A DNA stretch of 64,000 nucleotides from an uncultured Oscillospiraceae bacterium (GTDB lineage: Bacteria; Bacillota; Clostridia; Oscillospirales; Oscillospiraceae). The stretch spans positions 124,001 through 188,000 of the forward strand of contig CAKTOF010000001.1 in assembly GCA_934589675.1 (NCBI GenBank), in the 5' to 3' direction. Positions 17,506 to 25,695 of this stretch are shown one piece after another; positions within the stretch are counted from its first letter, which is position 1; every line of letters starts with the position of its first letter. The position numbers were made by a program, and so were the translations under genes. The notes beneath the pieces are model-generated. The model had not been told where the DNA came from and ran no database searches. It worked only from the letters and a program-made list of their open reading frames with translations.

Positions 17506-17528
17506 GTATGTTCAGCATAAGAACATAC
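17506..17528. promoter_or_regulatory. Inverted repeat just before the OYE ribosome site, candidate operator
   Basis: gtatgttc, a 7-base centre and gaacatac form a perfect interrupted palindrome ending 16 bases before the OYE start. It may bind a repressor, or fold in the mRNA leader and affect translation. Confidence 0.5.
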
Positions 17529-17544
17529 AAATGGGGGTCTATCC

Positions 17545-19506
17545 ATGAACCAATTCTATCCGAAGCTGTTTGAGCCTTTCACGATCAAACGCACGACCTT
17601 CCGCAATCACATTTTCTCCGCACCGCACATGATGAGCCACATGGACTTCAACGGTCGCCCGGATGATTCTATGATCGCATTCTTCGCCGAGAAGGCGCGC
17701 GGCGGCGCCGCCGTCGTCACGCTCGGCGACTCTCCGGTCGACCGCGAGCACGGCGCGACGAACCCGCGCTCGTTTGCCGTCACGCCGGAGAACCAGCCCA
17801 TGCTCGCCGAGATCGCCATGGCCATCCACGAGGGCGGCGCGCTCGCCTCGCACGAGCTCAACCACGGCGGCTTCACCGCCGTGCCCGAGGCCAACTACGG
17901 CGACGAAGCCTGGGAGGCCTGGGGCCCCGTCGACATGGTGCGCGACTATGACGGCGTGAAGGTCCACGGCATGACGCCCGCGGACATGGACGTCGTCGCC
18001 GAGCACTTCGCCGACTGCGCCGAGCTTTTGAAGGCCGCCGGCTACGACATGGTGCTCCTGCACGGCGGCCACGGCTGGCTGCTCGACCAGTTCACCTCCC
18101 CGCTCTACAACACCCGCACGGACGAGTACGGCGGCTCCATCGAAAACCGCGCCAAGTTCCCGCTCATGGTCATCGACCGCATCCGCGAGCGCTGCGGCGA
18201 GAACTTCCTCATCGAGTACCGCATGAGCGGCTCGGAGGAGATCGAGGGCGGCCTTTCCAAGGAAGAGGGCATCGCGTTTGCCAAGCTGCTCGACGGCAAG
18301 GTCGACATCATCCACGTCTCCGCCGCGCTCGACATCGAGGAGGCGCAGGCCGTCCACACGCACCCGACCATGTTCCTGCCGCACGGCGTGAACGTCCACT
18401 ACGCCGCGGACATCAAGGCCGCCGGCGTCAAGACGATGGTCGCGACCATCGGCGCCATCTCCGACCCGGCCATGGCCGAGGAGATCCTGGCCTCCGGCAA
18501 GGCCGACATCGTCGAGATGGTCCGCGCGCTCATCGCAGATCCCTACCTTCCCGAGAAGGCGCGCCACGGCCATCCGGAGGACATCGTCCCCTGCCTGCGC
18601 TGCCTGGACTGTCTGACCGGCCTGCACGCCGGCAATAACCTCGTCTGCGCCGTCAACCCGATGGCCGGCCGCGAAAACCGCTTCCGCAACTACATCCGCC
18701 CCGCGGCGCGCCAGCGCAAGGTGCTCGTCGTCGGCGGCGGCCCCGGCGGCATGAAGGCGGCCATTACGGCGGCCGAGCGCGGCCACATCGTCACGCTGGC
18801 CGAGGCCAAGGGCGAGCTGGGCGGCCTGCTGAAATTCACAGACTACGACGACCTAAAGATCGACCTGCGCCACCTGAAGGACTACCTTATCACGCAGGTT
18901 GAAAAGCACGCCATCGAGGTCAAGCTGAACACGACCGTCACGCCGGAGTTCATCCGCGCCGGCGGCTATGACGCCGTCATTCTGGCCGTCGGCTCCACGC
19001 CGTCGCGCCCGCCCATCCCCGGCCTCGACGACCCGAGCGTCGAGCACGCGACGACCGTGTACACGAAGCTTTCCACGTTCGGCAAGAACGTCGCCGTCCT
19101 CGGCGGCGGCCTCGTCGGCTGCGAGACGGGTCTGTACCTCGCCGAAAACGGCCACAACGTCACCATCATCGAGATGCAGAGCGAGATCGCGCCCGAGTCG
19201 AACTGGATGCACAAAGAGGGCATGCTGCAGTCGTTTGCCAAGGCTCCCATCACCTGCCGCACGAATCTGCGCGTGGCGCGCATCGAGCCGGGACACGGCG
19301 TCTACGCCGTGGACGCCGACGGAGCAGAGGAATTCATTCCGGCCGACGGCATCGTCTACGCCATGGGCATGCGCCCGAACACCGCCGCGGTCCAAGCGCT
19401 TGAGGACGTGTGCATCGACACGATCGCCATCGGCGACTGCGTCCGCGCCCGCAAGGCCCGCCAGGCCATGGAAGAGGGCTTCTGGGCCGCCATCCGCCTC
19501 GCCTGA
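17545..19506 (+). CDS. OYE-type FMN/FAD/[4Fe-4S] NAD(P)H:flavin oxidoreductase (BaiCD/2-enoate-reductase-like)
   Basis: 653 aa, paralogous in layout to the gene at 2168. The TIM barrel carries HGGHGW at 173-178 and EYGGSIENR near 194-202. The iron-sulfur cysteines are C350-x2-C353-x2-C356-x11-C368; FAD and NAD(P)H motifs are GGGPGG (397-402) and LGGGLVGCE (near 522). Enzymes of this build reduce alpha,beta-unsaturated carbonyls, as in bile-acid 7-dehydroxylation, isoflavone reduction and 2-enoate reduction. A terminator follows, so transcription of the SnoaL-like genes downstream may be partly independent, although all genes to 29377 point the same way. The substrate is unknown. Confidence 0.93.
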   Translation: MNQFYPKLFEPFTIKRTTFRNHIFSAPHMMSHMDFNGRPDDSMIAFFAEKARGGAAVVTLGDSPVDREHGATNPRSFAVTPENQPMLAEIAMAIHEGGALASHELNHGGFTAVPEANYGDEAWEAWGPVDMVRDYDGVKVHGMTPADMDVVAEHFADCAELLKAAGYDMVLLHGGHGWLLDQFTSPLYNTRTDEYGGSIENRAKFPLMVIDRIRERCGENFLIEYRMSGSEEIEGGLSKEEGIAFAKLLDGKVDIIHVSAALDIEEAQAVHTHPTMFLPHGVNVHYAADIKAAGVKTMVATIGAISDPAMAEEILASGKADIVEMVRALIADPYLPEKARHGHPEDIVPCLRCLDCLTGLHAGNNLVCAVNPMAGRENRFRNYIRPAARQRKVLVVGGGPGGMKAAITAAERGHIVTLAEAKGELGGLLKFTDYDDLKIDLRHLKDYLITQVEKHAIEVKLNTTVTPEFIRAGGYDAVILAVGSTPSRPPIPGLDDPSVEHATTVYTKLSTFGKNVAVLGGGLVGCETGLYLAENGHNVTIIEMQSEIAPESNWMHKEGMLQSFAKAPITCRTNLRVARIEPGHGVYAVDADGAEEFIPADGIVYAMGMRPNTAAVQALEDVCIDTIAIGDCVRARKARQAMEEGFWAAIRLA

Positions 19507-19522
19507 GTCCGCTTTTCTCCCG

Positions 19523-19578
19523 GCGCGGCCTTCCTTCTCCGCCTCCGACGGCACGGAGGCGGAGGCCGCGCTTTTTTT
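19523..19578 (+). terminator. Long two-part intrinsic terminator after the OYE gene
   Basis: An outer stem gcgcggcc/ggccgcgc encloses an inner stem ccgcctccg/cggaggcgg and is followed by seven T. The rest of the gap to 19712 shows no clear promoter. Confidence 0.8.
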
Positions 19579-19712
19579 CCGCCGGGGCCATCGCCGCGGC
19601 GCACACTGTGATCCAGCCGGAGCCGTCCGAAGCCGGACAGCCGCCGGAGCTCCCGCAGCCGTATGCGGCCTGTGCCGACGGCGGCTGCGGATATCTAAAA
19701 GGAGGCAAGTTT

Positions 19713-20375
19713 ATGGAACGTACACCGGAACAGCTCGCGCGTTTCGTCCGCCGCAAGGAGAGCGCGCGTACCTGTGAGAACATGATGGGCCGCTTCTGCT
19801 TCTATCAGGCAGCCTGCCGCTTTGACGACATCCTCGCCATGTGGTCCGACGCGCCCGACGCGCGCATCGAGCTGCCGTGGGGCGTCTACGACGGCAAGGA
19901 GGGCGTCGCCCGCTACTTCCGCGAGGAGCGTCCCGCGCACGACGACCTCGAAGCGCGCAAAGGCTTCCTCGACCTTCAGGCGCTCAACGGCCGCATGATG
20001 GAGGTCGCCGAGGACAACCAGACCGCCCGTGCCATCTGGTTCACGATCGGCTCGCTGACCGAGCTGAAGGACGGCAAGCCCGACTGCCAGTGGAACTGGG
20101 TCAAGATCGCCGTCGATTTCCGCAAGGAAGACGGCGTCTGGAAGCTCTGGCACATGGCCTTCCACCCGATCATGCACACGAACGTCAACGTCACATGGAC
20201 GGAGAACGAAAAGCTCACTGTCGAAAAGCTCATGCAGGATCCGCACACGCCCGACCGCAAGCCGACGGCGCGCTCGCTGTGGAGCTACAGCATTGAAAAC
20301 ATCTATCCGCTTGGCCACCCGTCCCTGCCGAAGCCGTACAGCAACTTCGACATCGACGTCGGCTACGGCTATTAA
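19713..20375 (+). CDS. SnoaL/NTF2-like protein (A1)
   Basis: 220 aa. The start at 19713 has AAAAGGAGG 8 bases upstream; the longer frame before it is only a shadow. The cone-shaped NTF2-like fold is suggested by the N-terminal helices (CENMMGRFCFYQAACRFDDILAMW), the conserved block IELPWGVYDGKEGVARYF, alternating strands (RMMEVAEDNQTARAIWFTIG) and a strand pair ending GVWKLWHMAFHPI. SnoaL-like enzymes are small cytosolic cyclases, isomerases and dehydratases; bile-acid 7-alpha-dehydratase BaiE is one. At the place where BaiE-like relatives in this window have H-x-x-TP-x-I, this copy reads NGRMMEV, so it may not be catalytic alone. First of three tandem homologues. Confidence 0.82.
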   Translation: MERTPEQLARFVRRKESARTCENMMGRFCFYQAACRFDDILAMWSDAPDARIELPWGVYDGKEGVARYFREERPAHDDLEARKGFLDLQALNGRMMEVAEDNQTARAIWFTIGSLTELKDGKPDCQWNWVKIAVDFRKEDGVWKLWHMAFHPIMHTNVNVTWTENEKLTVEKLMQDPHTPDRKPTARSLWSYSIENIYPLGHPSLPKPYSNFDIDVGYGY

Positions 20376-20388
20376 GGAGGTGCGACCG

Positions 20389-21174
20389 ATGAAGAAAGAA
20401 ATGACCTTTGAGGAGATGAACCGCGAGGCCGACCGCCTCGACATCATTGACACCTGCTATAACATGGTCTCGGCCTACGCCTTTATGCATTCAAACAACG
20501 TCGACCGCTCGCTGTTCTTCGACAAAATGTGGTCGAAGAGCGACGACATCGTCCACGTCATGCCGTGGGGCATCGAAGTCACGCGCGAGGCCAACGAATA
20601 TAACCGCCACCCGACCGATACCATTTATGATGCCGACTCCGACGTGACCGACACGAACATGGTCCACAACGGCATGCTCATGTTCCACTCCATCACGACC
20701 CCGGTCATCGAGGTCGCGGAGGATCTTCAGTCCTGCCGTCTCGCGTTCCGCTCGCCCGGCCACGAGACGTGCGTCTGGCCCGTGAACGCCAACGAGATGG
20801 AATACTCCGCCGAGTGGGCCTGGTCGGGCTACGGCTGGGACTTCATTTTAGAGGACGGCGAGTGGCGCGTGAAGAACATGCGCGTCACGCCCGTGTTCAA
20901 GTGCGACCCGCGCGTTTCCTGGGCGACCGCGCCCGCGCTTGCGCCGGACGTCATCGAGTCCATCGTCCAGCATCTCCCGCCCGACACCATCCCGGCCCCG
21001 CGCCTGTTCCAGTATGCGGCCGACGTCATCGTCCCGTGCGACGAGCCGGAGCCGCCCGCGCCGTATCACGACCTTGAGACGTGCAAGGGCCGCACGGAGA
21101 TCGGCACCGGCTACGCCGCCGTACACGGCTTTGCCTCCGTCACGGAGCAGCAGGGCGAAAAGAAGGAGGGTTAA
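20389..21174 (+). CDS. SnoaL/NTF2-like protein (A2), keeps the HSITTPVIEV motif
   Basis: 261 aa, starting 13 bases after the previous stop with AAGGAGG 8 bases upstream. The fold is as in the neighbours: SAYAFMHSNNVDRSLFFDKMWSKSDDIVHVMPWGIEV, then HSITTPVIEVAEDLQSCRLAFRSPGHET and WAWSGYGWDFILEDGEWRVKNMRV. The His followed by TP corresponds, in my alignment from memory, to the catalytic-His region of BaiE. A Pro-rich C-terminal extension of about 50 aa (PCDEPEPPAPYHDLETCKG) sets it apart. It probably forms an enzyme or hetero-oligomer with A1 and A3. The substrate is unknown. Confidence 0.82.
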   Translation: MKKEMTFEEMNREADRLDIIDTCYNMVSAYAFMHSNNVDRSLFFDKMWSKSDDIVHVMPWGIEVTREANEYNRHPTDTIYDADSDVTDTNMVHNGMLMFHSITTPVIEVAEDLQSCRLAFRSPGHETCVWPVNANEMEYSAEWAWSGYGWDFILEDGEWRVKNMRVTPVFKCDPRVSWATAPALAPDVIESIVQHLPPDTIPAPRLFQYAADVIVPCDEPEPPAPYHDLETCKGRTEIGTGYAAVHGFASVTEQQGEKKEG

Positions 21175-21177
21175 GAC

Positions 21178-21822
21178 ATGGCTGTCAACGAAAAGGAACT
21201 GAGCCTTTCGCTCTTCCGCCTGCGCGCTGCGCGCGAATGCGAGAACATCGCCGGCCGCTTTGCATACTTTTTCACCGCGTCGCAGACCAAGCGCATCGCC
21301 GCGATGTTCGCCGGCCGTGAGGATACGCGCATCGAGATGCCCTGGGGCGTCTACAACGGCAAGGACGCGGCCGAGCGCTGCTTCTTAAATGACATGACCG
21401 ACCGCGACAGCGACGATCCTGCCCGCATCGACGCGGACGTCCGCGGCCGTCTCGTCATGAACGACACGACGAGCGGCATCGTCGAGGTCGCCGGCGACGG
21501 CGACACGGCCAAGGGCCTGTGGATGTTTCCCGGCGTCGAAGGCTACGCGCTCGAGGGCGGCCCGCAGGCGTTCTGGAACTGGAGCGCGCTGCGCATCGAC
21601 TTCGTCTTTGAGGACGGCCAGTGGAAGATCTGGCATCTCACCTACCGCCCGTGCTACAACGCGCCGTACGCCGGCGACTGGGGCGACGGCAAGATCTACA
21701 TTCATGCCCCGTCCCGCTGCACGGCCGACGCGCCCGTCCCGGCGCACTACACCTACTCCGCCGACGCCGTCTATCCGGACGACGAGCTGGGCATTCCCGT
21801 CCCGTACGACACCTGGGCTTAA
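21178..21822 (+). CDS. SnoaL/NTF2-like protein (A3)
   Basis: 214 aa, starting three bases after the A2 stop; AAGGAGG overlaps the end of A2, so the two are coupled. The conserved block reads TRIEMPWGVYNGKDAAERCF, closely like A1, and the strand pair is GIVEVAGDGDTAKGLWMFPG. The BaiE-like His is absent (NDTTSGIVEV). A1 and A3 are more alike than either is to A2, which fits a complex with one active and two structural or diverged chains. That is inference. Confidence 0.82.
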   Translation: MAVNEKELSLSLFRLRAARECENIAGRFAYFFTASQTKRIAAMFAGREDTRIEMPWGVYNGKDAAERCFLNDMTDRDSDDPARIDADVRGRLVMNDTTSGIVEVAGDGDTAKGLWMFPGVEGYALEGGPQAFWNWSALRIDFVFEDGQWKIWHLTYRPCYNAPYAGDWGDGKIYIHAPSRCTADAPVPAHYTYSADAVYPDDELGIPVPYDTWA

Positions 21823-21869
21823 GTAAATACCCCCTACAACTGAATACTGCGTCTTTGTCGATGAATTTT

Positions 21870-21888
21870 AGACGGCCGCCCGCCGTCT
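21870..21888. other. Hairpin in the gap between SnoaL A3 and the first binding lipoprotein
   Basis: agacggc-cgccc-gccgtct stem-loop without a following T-run. It may be a processing or stabilising hairpin; the rest of the 150-bp gap shows no strong promoter. Confidence 0.4.
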
Positions 21889-21972
21889 GGTAGTACCACC
21901 ATCCCGCAAAGCAAGCCCCCCGCGAAGAAGTGATCCGCACTTGAAAACGATTTGAGAAGGGAGAACTCATCT

Positions 21973-23691
21973 ATGAAACGGATCCTGGCCATGCTTCTTG
22001 TCCTCGCACTTGTTTTTGCACTTGTCGCCTGCGGCGGCAAGGATGACACCGCACCCGACACACAGAAAGACCCCGGCACCGCGACCACCACCCCGGATGA
22101 CAAAGCGCCCGCCGACGAGGGCAAGACCGACTCCACGCCCGAGGGCGCGACCGGCCTCGGCGACGCAGGCGAAGCCATTGACAAGGACGCGCACGTCTAT
22201 ACGGAGATCACCATCGGCTCCATGGGCGGCAAGTTCGTCGGTCACTTCGACGCGACCGCCGGCTACAGCACGGATACATCCTGCTCGGCCCGCACGCTCG
22301 TGTTCGACCACACATTTGAGGTCGACCCCGAGACGAAGCAGTGGTACTCGAACATCTTCGACGAGTACAGCTTCGATGAGGAGACCTGCATCGCCACCAT
22401 GCACGTCAAGCAGGGCGTCGTGTTCTGCCGCAATCAGGAGCAGATGCTCGCCTCCGACGTTCTGTGGTGCCTGCAGCGCAACGCCTCCTCGCCGCGCACG
22501 GCCGGCCTGTGGAAGCAGAACGTCGATCTCGACGCCAGCTATGTCTCCGACGACGACGAGACGCTCTACGTCCAGTTCCTGCAGCCGTACGGCCTGTGGC
22601 AGTATCAGCTCAGCCAGCCGGGCATCCTCGACGTCAGCTGGATCGAAGAGCACGGCGGCGCGGACAATTTTGACTGGTTCGACGTCGACCTCGTCAACGG
22701 CTCCGGCCCGTACTGCCCGACCGAGAACACCATCGGCATCTCCACGACGTACGAAAAGGTCGAGGACTGGTGGGGCGAAGACCTGTGCACCACGGCCTAC
22801 TGCTACGCCGACAAGATCACCTGCCTTCAGTACTCCGACGAGACGAGCATGCTGGTCGACTATGAAAACGGCGTGCTCGACCTCGTGCTCTCGCTGAGCG
22901 CGACGAGCTTTGACCGCGTCGTCGCCAATCCCGACACGCTCGGCACCGCGCAGTCGACCAGCTCGAACTGTGTCGCCGTCATCTCCATGAACCACGACAC
23001 CGTCGAAGGCAACCCGCTGCTCGACAACGAGGATCTGCGCAAGGCCATCTGCTACGGCACGCCGGCCACGGAGCTCGGCGCGCTGGCCTACGGCAGCCTG
23101 TTCACCCCGGCCGAGTCCGTCATCCCCTCGTCCATCCCGTATGCCGAGAGCGGCCTGACGTATGAGTACGATCCCGACCTTGCCAAATCGTACCTCGACG
23201 AGAGCGGCCTTGCCGGCTCCACGCTCACCTGGGTCGCAAACAGCGGCACGAGCGCGGCGACCATCTCCGAGGCGTTCCAGGCGTACATGAGCCAGCTCGG
23301 TCTGAACATCGACGTCCAGATCTACGACACGCTCACGTGCATCTCGCTGTGGGAGACGCCGCAGGCCACGGACTTCCAGCTCGGCAACAACAACAACGCC
23401 AACACGACCGGCGACGCCTATGAGCTTGTCCGCAACTTCGGCGCCGGCACGAGCTTCTACTGCAACAACCGCAACGACGAGCACTTCAACGACCTTCTCG
23501 GCCAGGCCATCTACACGACGGACTCCGGCGTCCGCGCGCAGGCGTTCCATGAGATTCAGGAGTGGATCTACAATGACTACTCCATCATGCCGCTGTGCGA
23601 GTGGAACGTCGCGCTGGCCTACCATGACACCATCGCCAGCACCCGTCTGACGGACGTCTACCAGCCCGACCTCCGCTACATCGGCTTCTGA
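21973..23691 (+). CDS. Opp/Dpp-type solute-binding lipoprotein (SBP family 5), orphan
   Basis: 572 aa. The start at 21973 gives a clean lipoprotein signal (KR, hydrophobic core, LVAC with lipid Cys20) followed by a Thr/Pro/Asp-rich linker to about residue 70. The mature part is a full family-5 domain: FEVDPETKQWYSNIFDEYSF, VVFCRNQEQMLASDVLW, NGSGPYCPTENTIG and the final YNDYSIMPLCEWNVALAYHDTI. It is anchored outside the membrane and hands a peptide or another hydrophobic ligand to an ABC importer. No permease or ATPase lies beside it, so it must borrow a membrane complex, perhaps one of those at 50414-54254 or past 63433. Confidence 0.93.
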   Translation: MKRILAMLLVLALVFALVACGGKDDTAPDTQKDPGTATTTPDDKAPADEGKTDSTPEGATGLGDAGEAIDKDAHVYTEITIGSMGGKFVGHFDATAGYSTDTSCSARTLVFDHTFEVDPETKQWYSNIFDEYSFDEETCIATMHVKQGVVFCRNQEQMLASDVLWCLQRNASSPRTAGLWKQNVDLDASYVSDDDETLYVQFLQPYGLWQYQLSQPGILDVSWIEEHGGADNFDWFDVDLVNGSGPYCPTENTIGISTTYEKVEDWWGEDLCTTAYCYADKITCLQYSDETSMLVDYENGVLDLVLSLSATSFDRVVANPDTLGTAQSTSSNCVAVISMNHDTVEGNPLLDNEDLRKAICYGTPATELGALAYGSLFTPAESVIPSSIPYAESGLTYEYDPDLAKSYLDESGLAGSTLTWVANSGTSAATISEAFQAYMSQLGLNIDVQIYDTLTCISLWETPQATDFQLGNNNNANTTGDAYELVRNFGAGTSFYCNNRNDEHFNDLLGQAIYTTDSGVRAQAFHEIQEWIYNDYSIMPLCEWNVALAYHDTIASTRLTDVYQPDLRYIGF

Positions 23692-23733
23692 GCATCTGAT
23701 TTTTACACGTTTTCACACCACACCGCCGGCTGC

Positions 23734-23762
23734 GGGGCCGCCTGACGCGGCGACGCGGCCCC
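23734..23762 (+). other. GC-rich hairpin after the first binding lipoprotein
   Basis: ggggccgc and gcggcccc pair around a 13-base loop, with no T-run after them. Similar hairpins follow the other two binding-lipoprotein genes (25552 and 54281). Confidence 0.5.
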
Positions 23763-23865
23763 ACCGCCCCGCATTCCCCGCGCACCCTCTTCCCCCGCAC
23801 ATAACCTCGGCAGCATCGCGCAATGCGCGCGTCTGTAATACCTGGCATTTCCGGGAGGAATCACA

Positions 23866-25542
23866 ATGCAGTCAAAGAAACGAAAAGCACTCGCACTCAT
23901 CCTTGCCCTTGCACTCGTCTTCTCACTGGCCGCCTGCGGCGGCTCGGACGGTGACGCGGCCGCCGGCAATCCGGGCGCATCCGACGCGCCGGATCCCGGA
24001 AGTGACAGCAGCGCCGGCGCACCGTCCGGCTCCGACGAGCCCGTCACCGGCTCCGCTGAGCCCGGCACCGGCGCCGACGAGATCACCATCGGCTCTGTCG
24101 CCGGCAAGTTTGTCGGCCACTTCGACCCGACCAACGGCTTCAGCACCGACCTGTCCGCCGCGGCGCAGTGCCTCGTGTTCGACCAGACGTTCTACGTCGA
24201 TCCGCGCACGGGCGAGTGGACAAGCGACATTTTTGAGACCTGGGGCTTCTCGGACGACAACCAGCTCGTCATGAAGCTCAAGGACGCCGTCACGTTCACC
24301 AGCGGCGACAAGATGCTCGCCTCCGACGTTCTGTGGAGCATCTCCAGAATGTCCACCGTCCCGCGCAACAAGGCCAGCTTCGACATCATCGACCTGAGCA
24401 GCAGCTTCGCCGACGACGACAACGCAACCGTCACCCTCCAGTACACGACGCCCTACGGCCCGTTCCAGGCCGGCATCCAGTGCGGCATTCTCAATAAGTC
24501 CTGGATCGACGAGCACGGCGGCGAGGAGAGCTTCGACTGGTTCGATCCCGAGCTCATCGACGGCTCCGGCCCGTACATCGTCACCGAATACACCACCGGC
24601 GTCTCCACGACCTATGAGCTGAAAGACAACTGGTGGATGAACGGCGAGGGCATGGACGACCTGTGCAACATCCACACCATCCACACCCTCCAGTACTCCG
24701 ACGAGACCTCCATGATGGTCGACTACCAGAACGGCGTCATCGACCTCGCTCTGAGCCTTTCGAACACGAGCGCCGACCGCGTGAAGACGGATAACCTCGG
24801 CACGCTGCGCGTCGTCTCGTCGAACTGCGTGTGCATGCTCGTCATGGACACCGAGTCCGACACCGCCCTTTCCAACCCGAAGGTGCGCGAGGCCATCTGC
24901 CACGCCATTGACATCGAGGGCATCTCCGACCTCGGCTACGGCTCGCTCGGCACCCCCGCCGAGGGCACGCTCCCGCCGGGCAACAAGTACTTTGTCCCCG
25001 GCCTGACGTATGACTACGACCCCGACTACGCCAAGCAGTGCATGGAAGAGTCCGGCGTCACCGGCGACATCACGCTCACATGGGTCTGCCCGTCCAACGC
25101 CGCCGCCTCGTCCATGGCCGAGGGCATTCAGGCCTTCCTGTCCCAGATCGGCATCACGGTCGACCTTCAGATCTTCGATCAGGCCACCTGCATCGACGTC
25201 TGGCAGCAGGAGGGCGGCACTGTCCTCACGTTCGACCAGAACTCGAACGCCAACGCCTCCGGCGACGCTTCGTCGCAGTACGCCCGCTTTGCGGCCAGCT
25301 CGAACTTCACCTGCATCAACCGTCAGGATCCCGAGCTCAACAAGCTTCTCGAGCAGGGCAAGTACACAACGGACGAAAACACGCGCGCCGAGGCCTACAA
25401 GGCCATCCAGCAGTACCTGTACGACAACTTCGAGGTCGTCCCGCTGACGGAGTGGAACGTCGCCATGGCCTTCCATGACACGATCGCCACCTGCCTTGTC
25501 TCGGACGTCTACACCCCGAACCTCCGCTTCATCGGCAAATGA
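23866..25542 (+). CDS. Opp/Dpp-type solute-binding lipoprotein (SBP family 5), second orphan copy
   Basis: 558 aa with signal peptide and lipobox SLAAC (lipid Cys24), then a Gly/Ser/Asp-rich linker to about residue 65. The body clearly resembles the gene upstream (ITIGSVAGKFVGHFDPTNGFSTD; NGSGPY replaced by DGSGPYIVTEYTTGVSTTYE; PLTEWNVAMAFHDTI), so it is a tandem paralogue, diverged enough for a different ligand. GGGAGGA precedes the ATG. It is followed by a 17-bp perfect hairpin and then by two beta-helix genes, in the same direction. No permease is adjacent. Confidence 0.93.
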   Translation: MQSKKRKALALILALALVFSLAACGGSDGDAAAGNPGASDAPDPGSDSSAGAPSGSDEPVTGSAEPGTGADEITIGSVAGKFVGHFDPTNGFSTDLSAAAQCLVFDQTFYVDPRTGEWTSDIFETWGFSDDNQLVMKLKDAVTFTSGDKMLASDVLWSISRMSTVPRNKASFDIIDLSSSFADDDNATVTLQYTTPYGPFQAGIQCGILNKSWIDEHGGEESFDWFDPELIDGSGPYIVTEYTTGVSTTYELKDNWWMNGEGMDDLCNIHTIHTLQYSDETSMMVDYQNGVIDLALSLSNTSADRVKTDNLGTLRVVSSNCVCMLVMDTESDTALSNPKVREAICHAIDIEGISDLGYGSLGTPAEGTLPPGNKYFVPGLTYDYDPDYAKQCMEESGVTGDITLTWVCPSNAAASSMAEGIQAFLSQIGITVDLQIFDQATCIDVWQQEGGTVLTFDQNSNANASGDASSQYARFAASSNFTCINRQDPELNKLLEQGKYTTDENTRAEAYKAIQQYLYDNFEVVPLTEWNVAMAFHDTIATCLVSDVYTPNLRFIGK

Positions 25543-25551
25543 TCGCCCGCC

Positions 25552-25587
25552 CCGGGCTCCGGGAGCCGAACGGCTCCCGGAGCCCGG
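25552..25587 (+). other. Perfect 17-bp GC hairpin after the second binding lipoprotein
   Basis: ccgggctccgggagccg and its exact complement face each other across a 2-base loop. There is no T-run, so it is better read as an RNA stabiliser or processing site than as a terminator. Confidence 0.6.
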
Positions 25588-25695
25588 CGGCTTCATCCGC
25601 GCCCCGCGGGCACGACCGCGCGGCGCGGCACATCCGTAATCGTTTCCGGCGCGAGAAGGCCGGAATTTGATCCGAAACCTGAAAGGAGTTCCACA

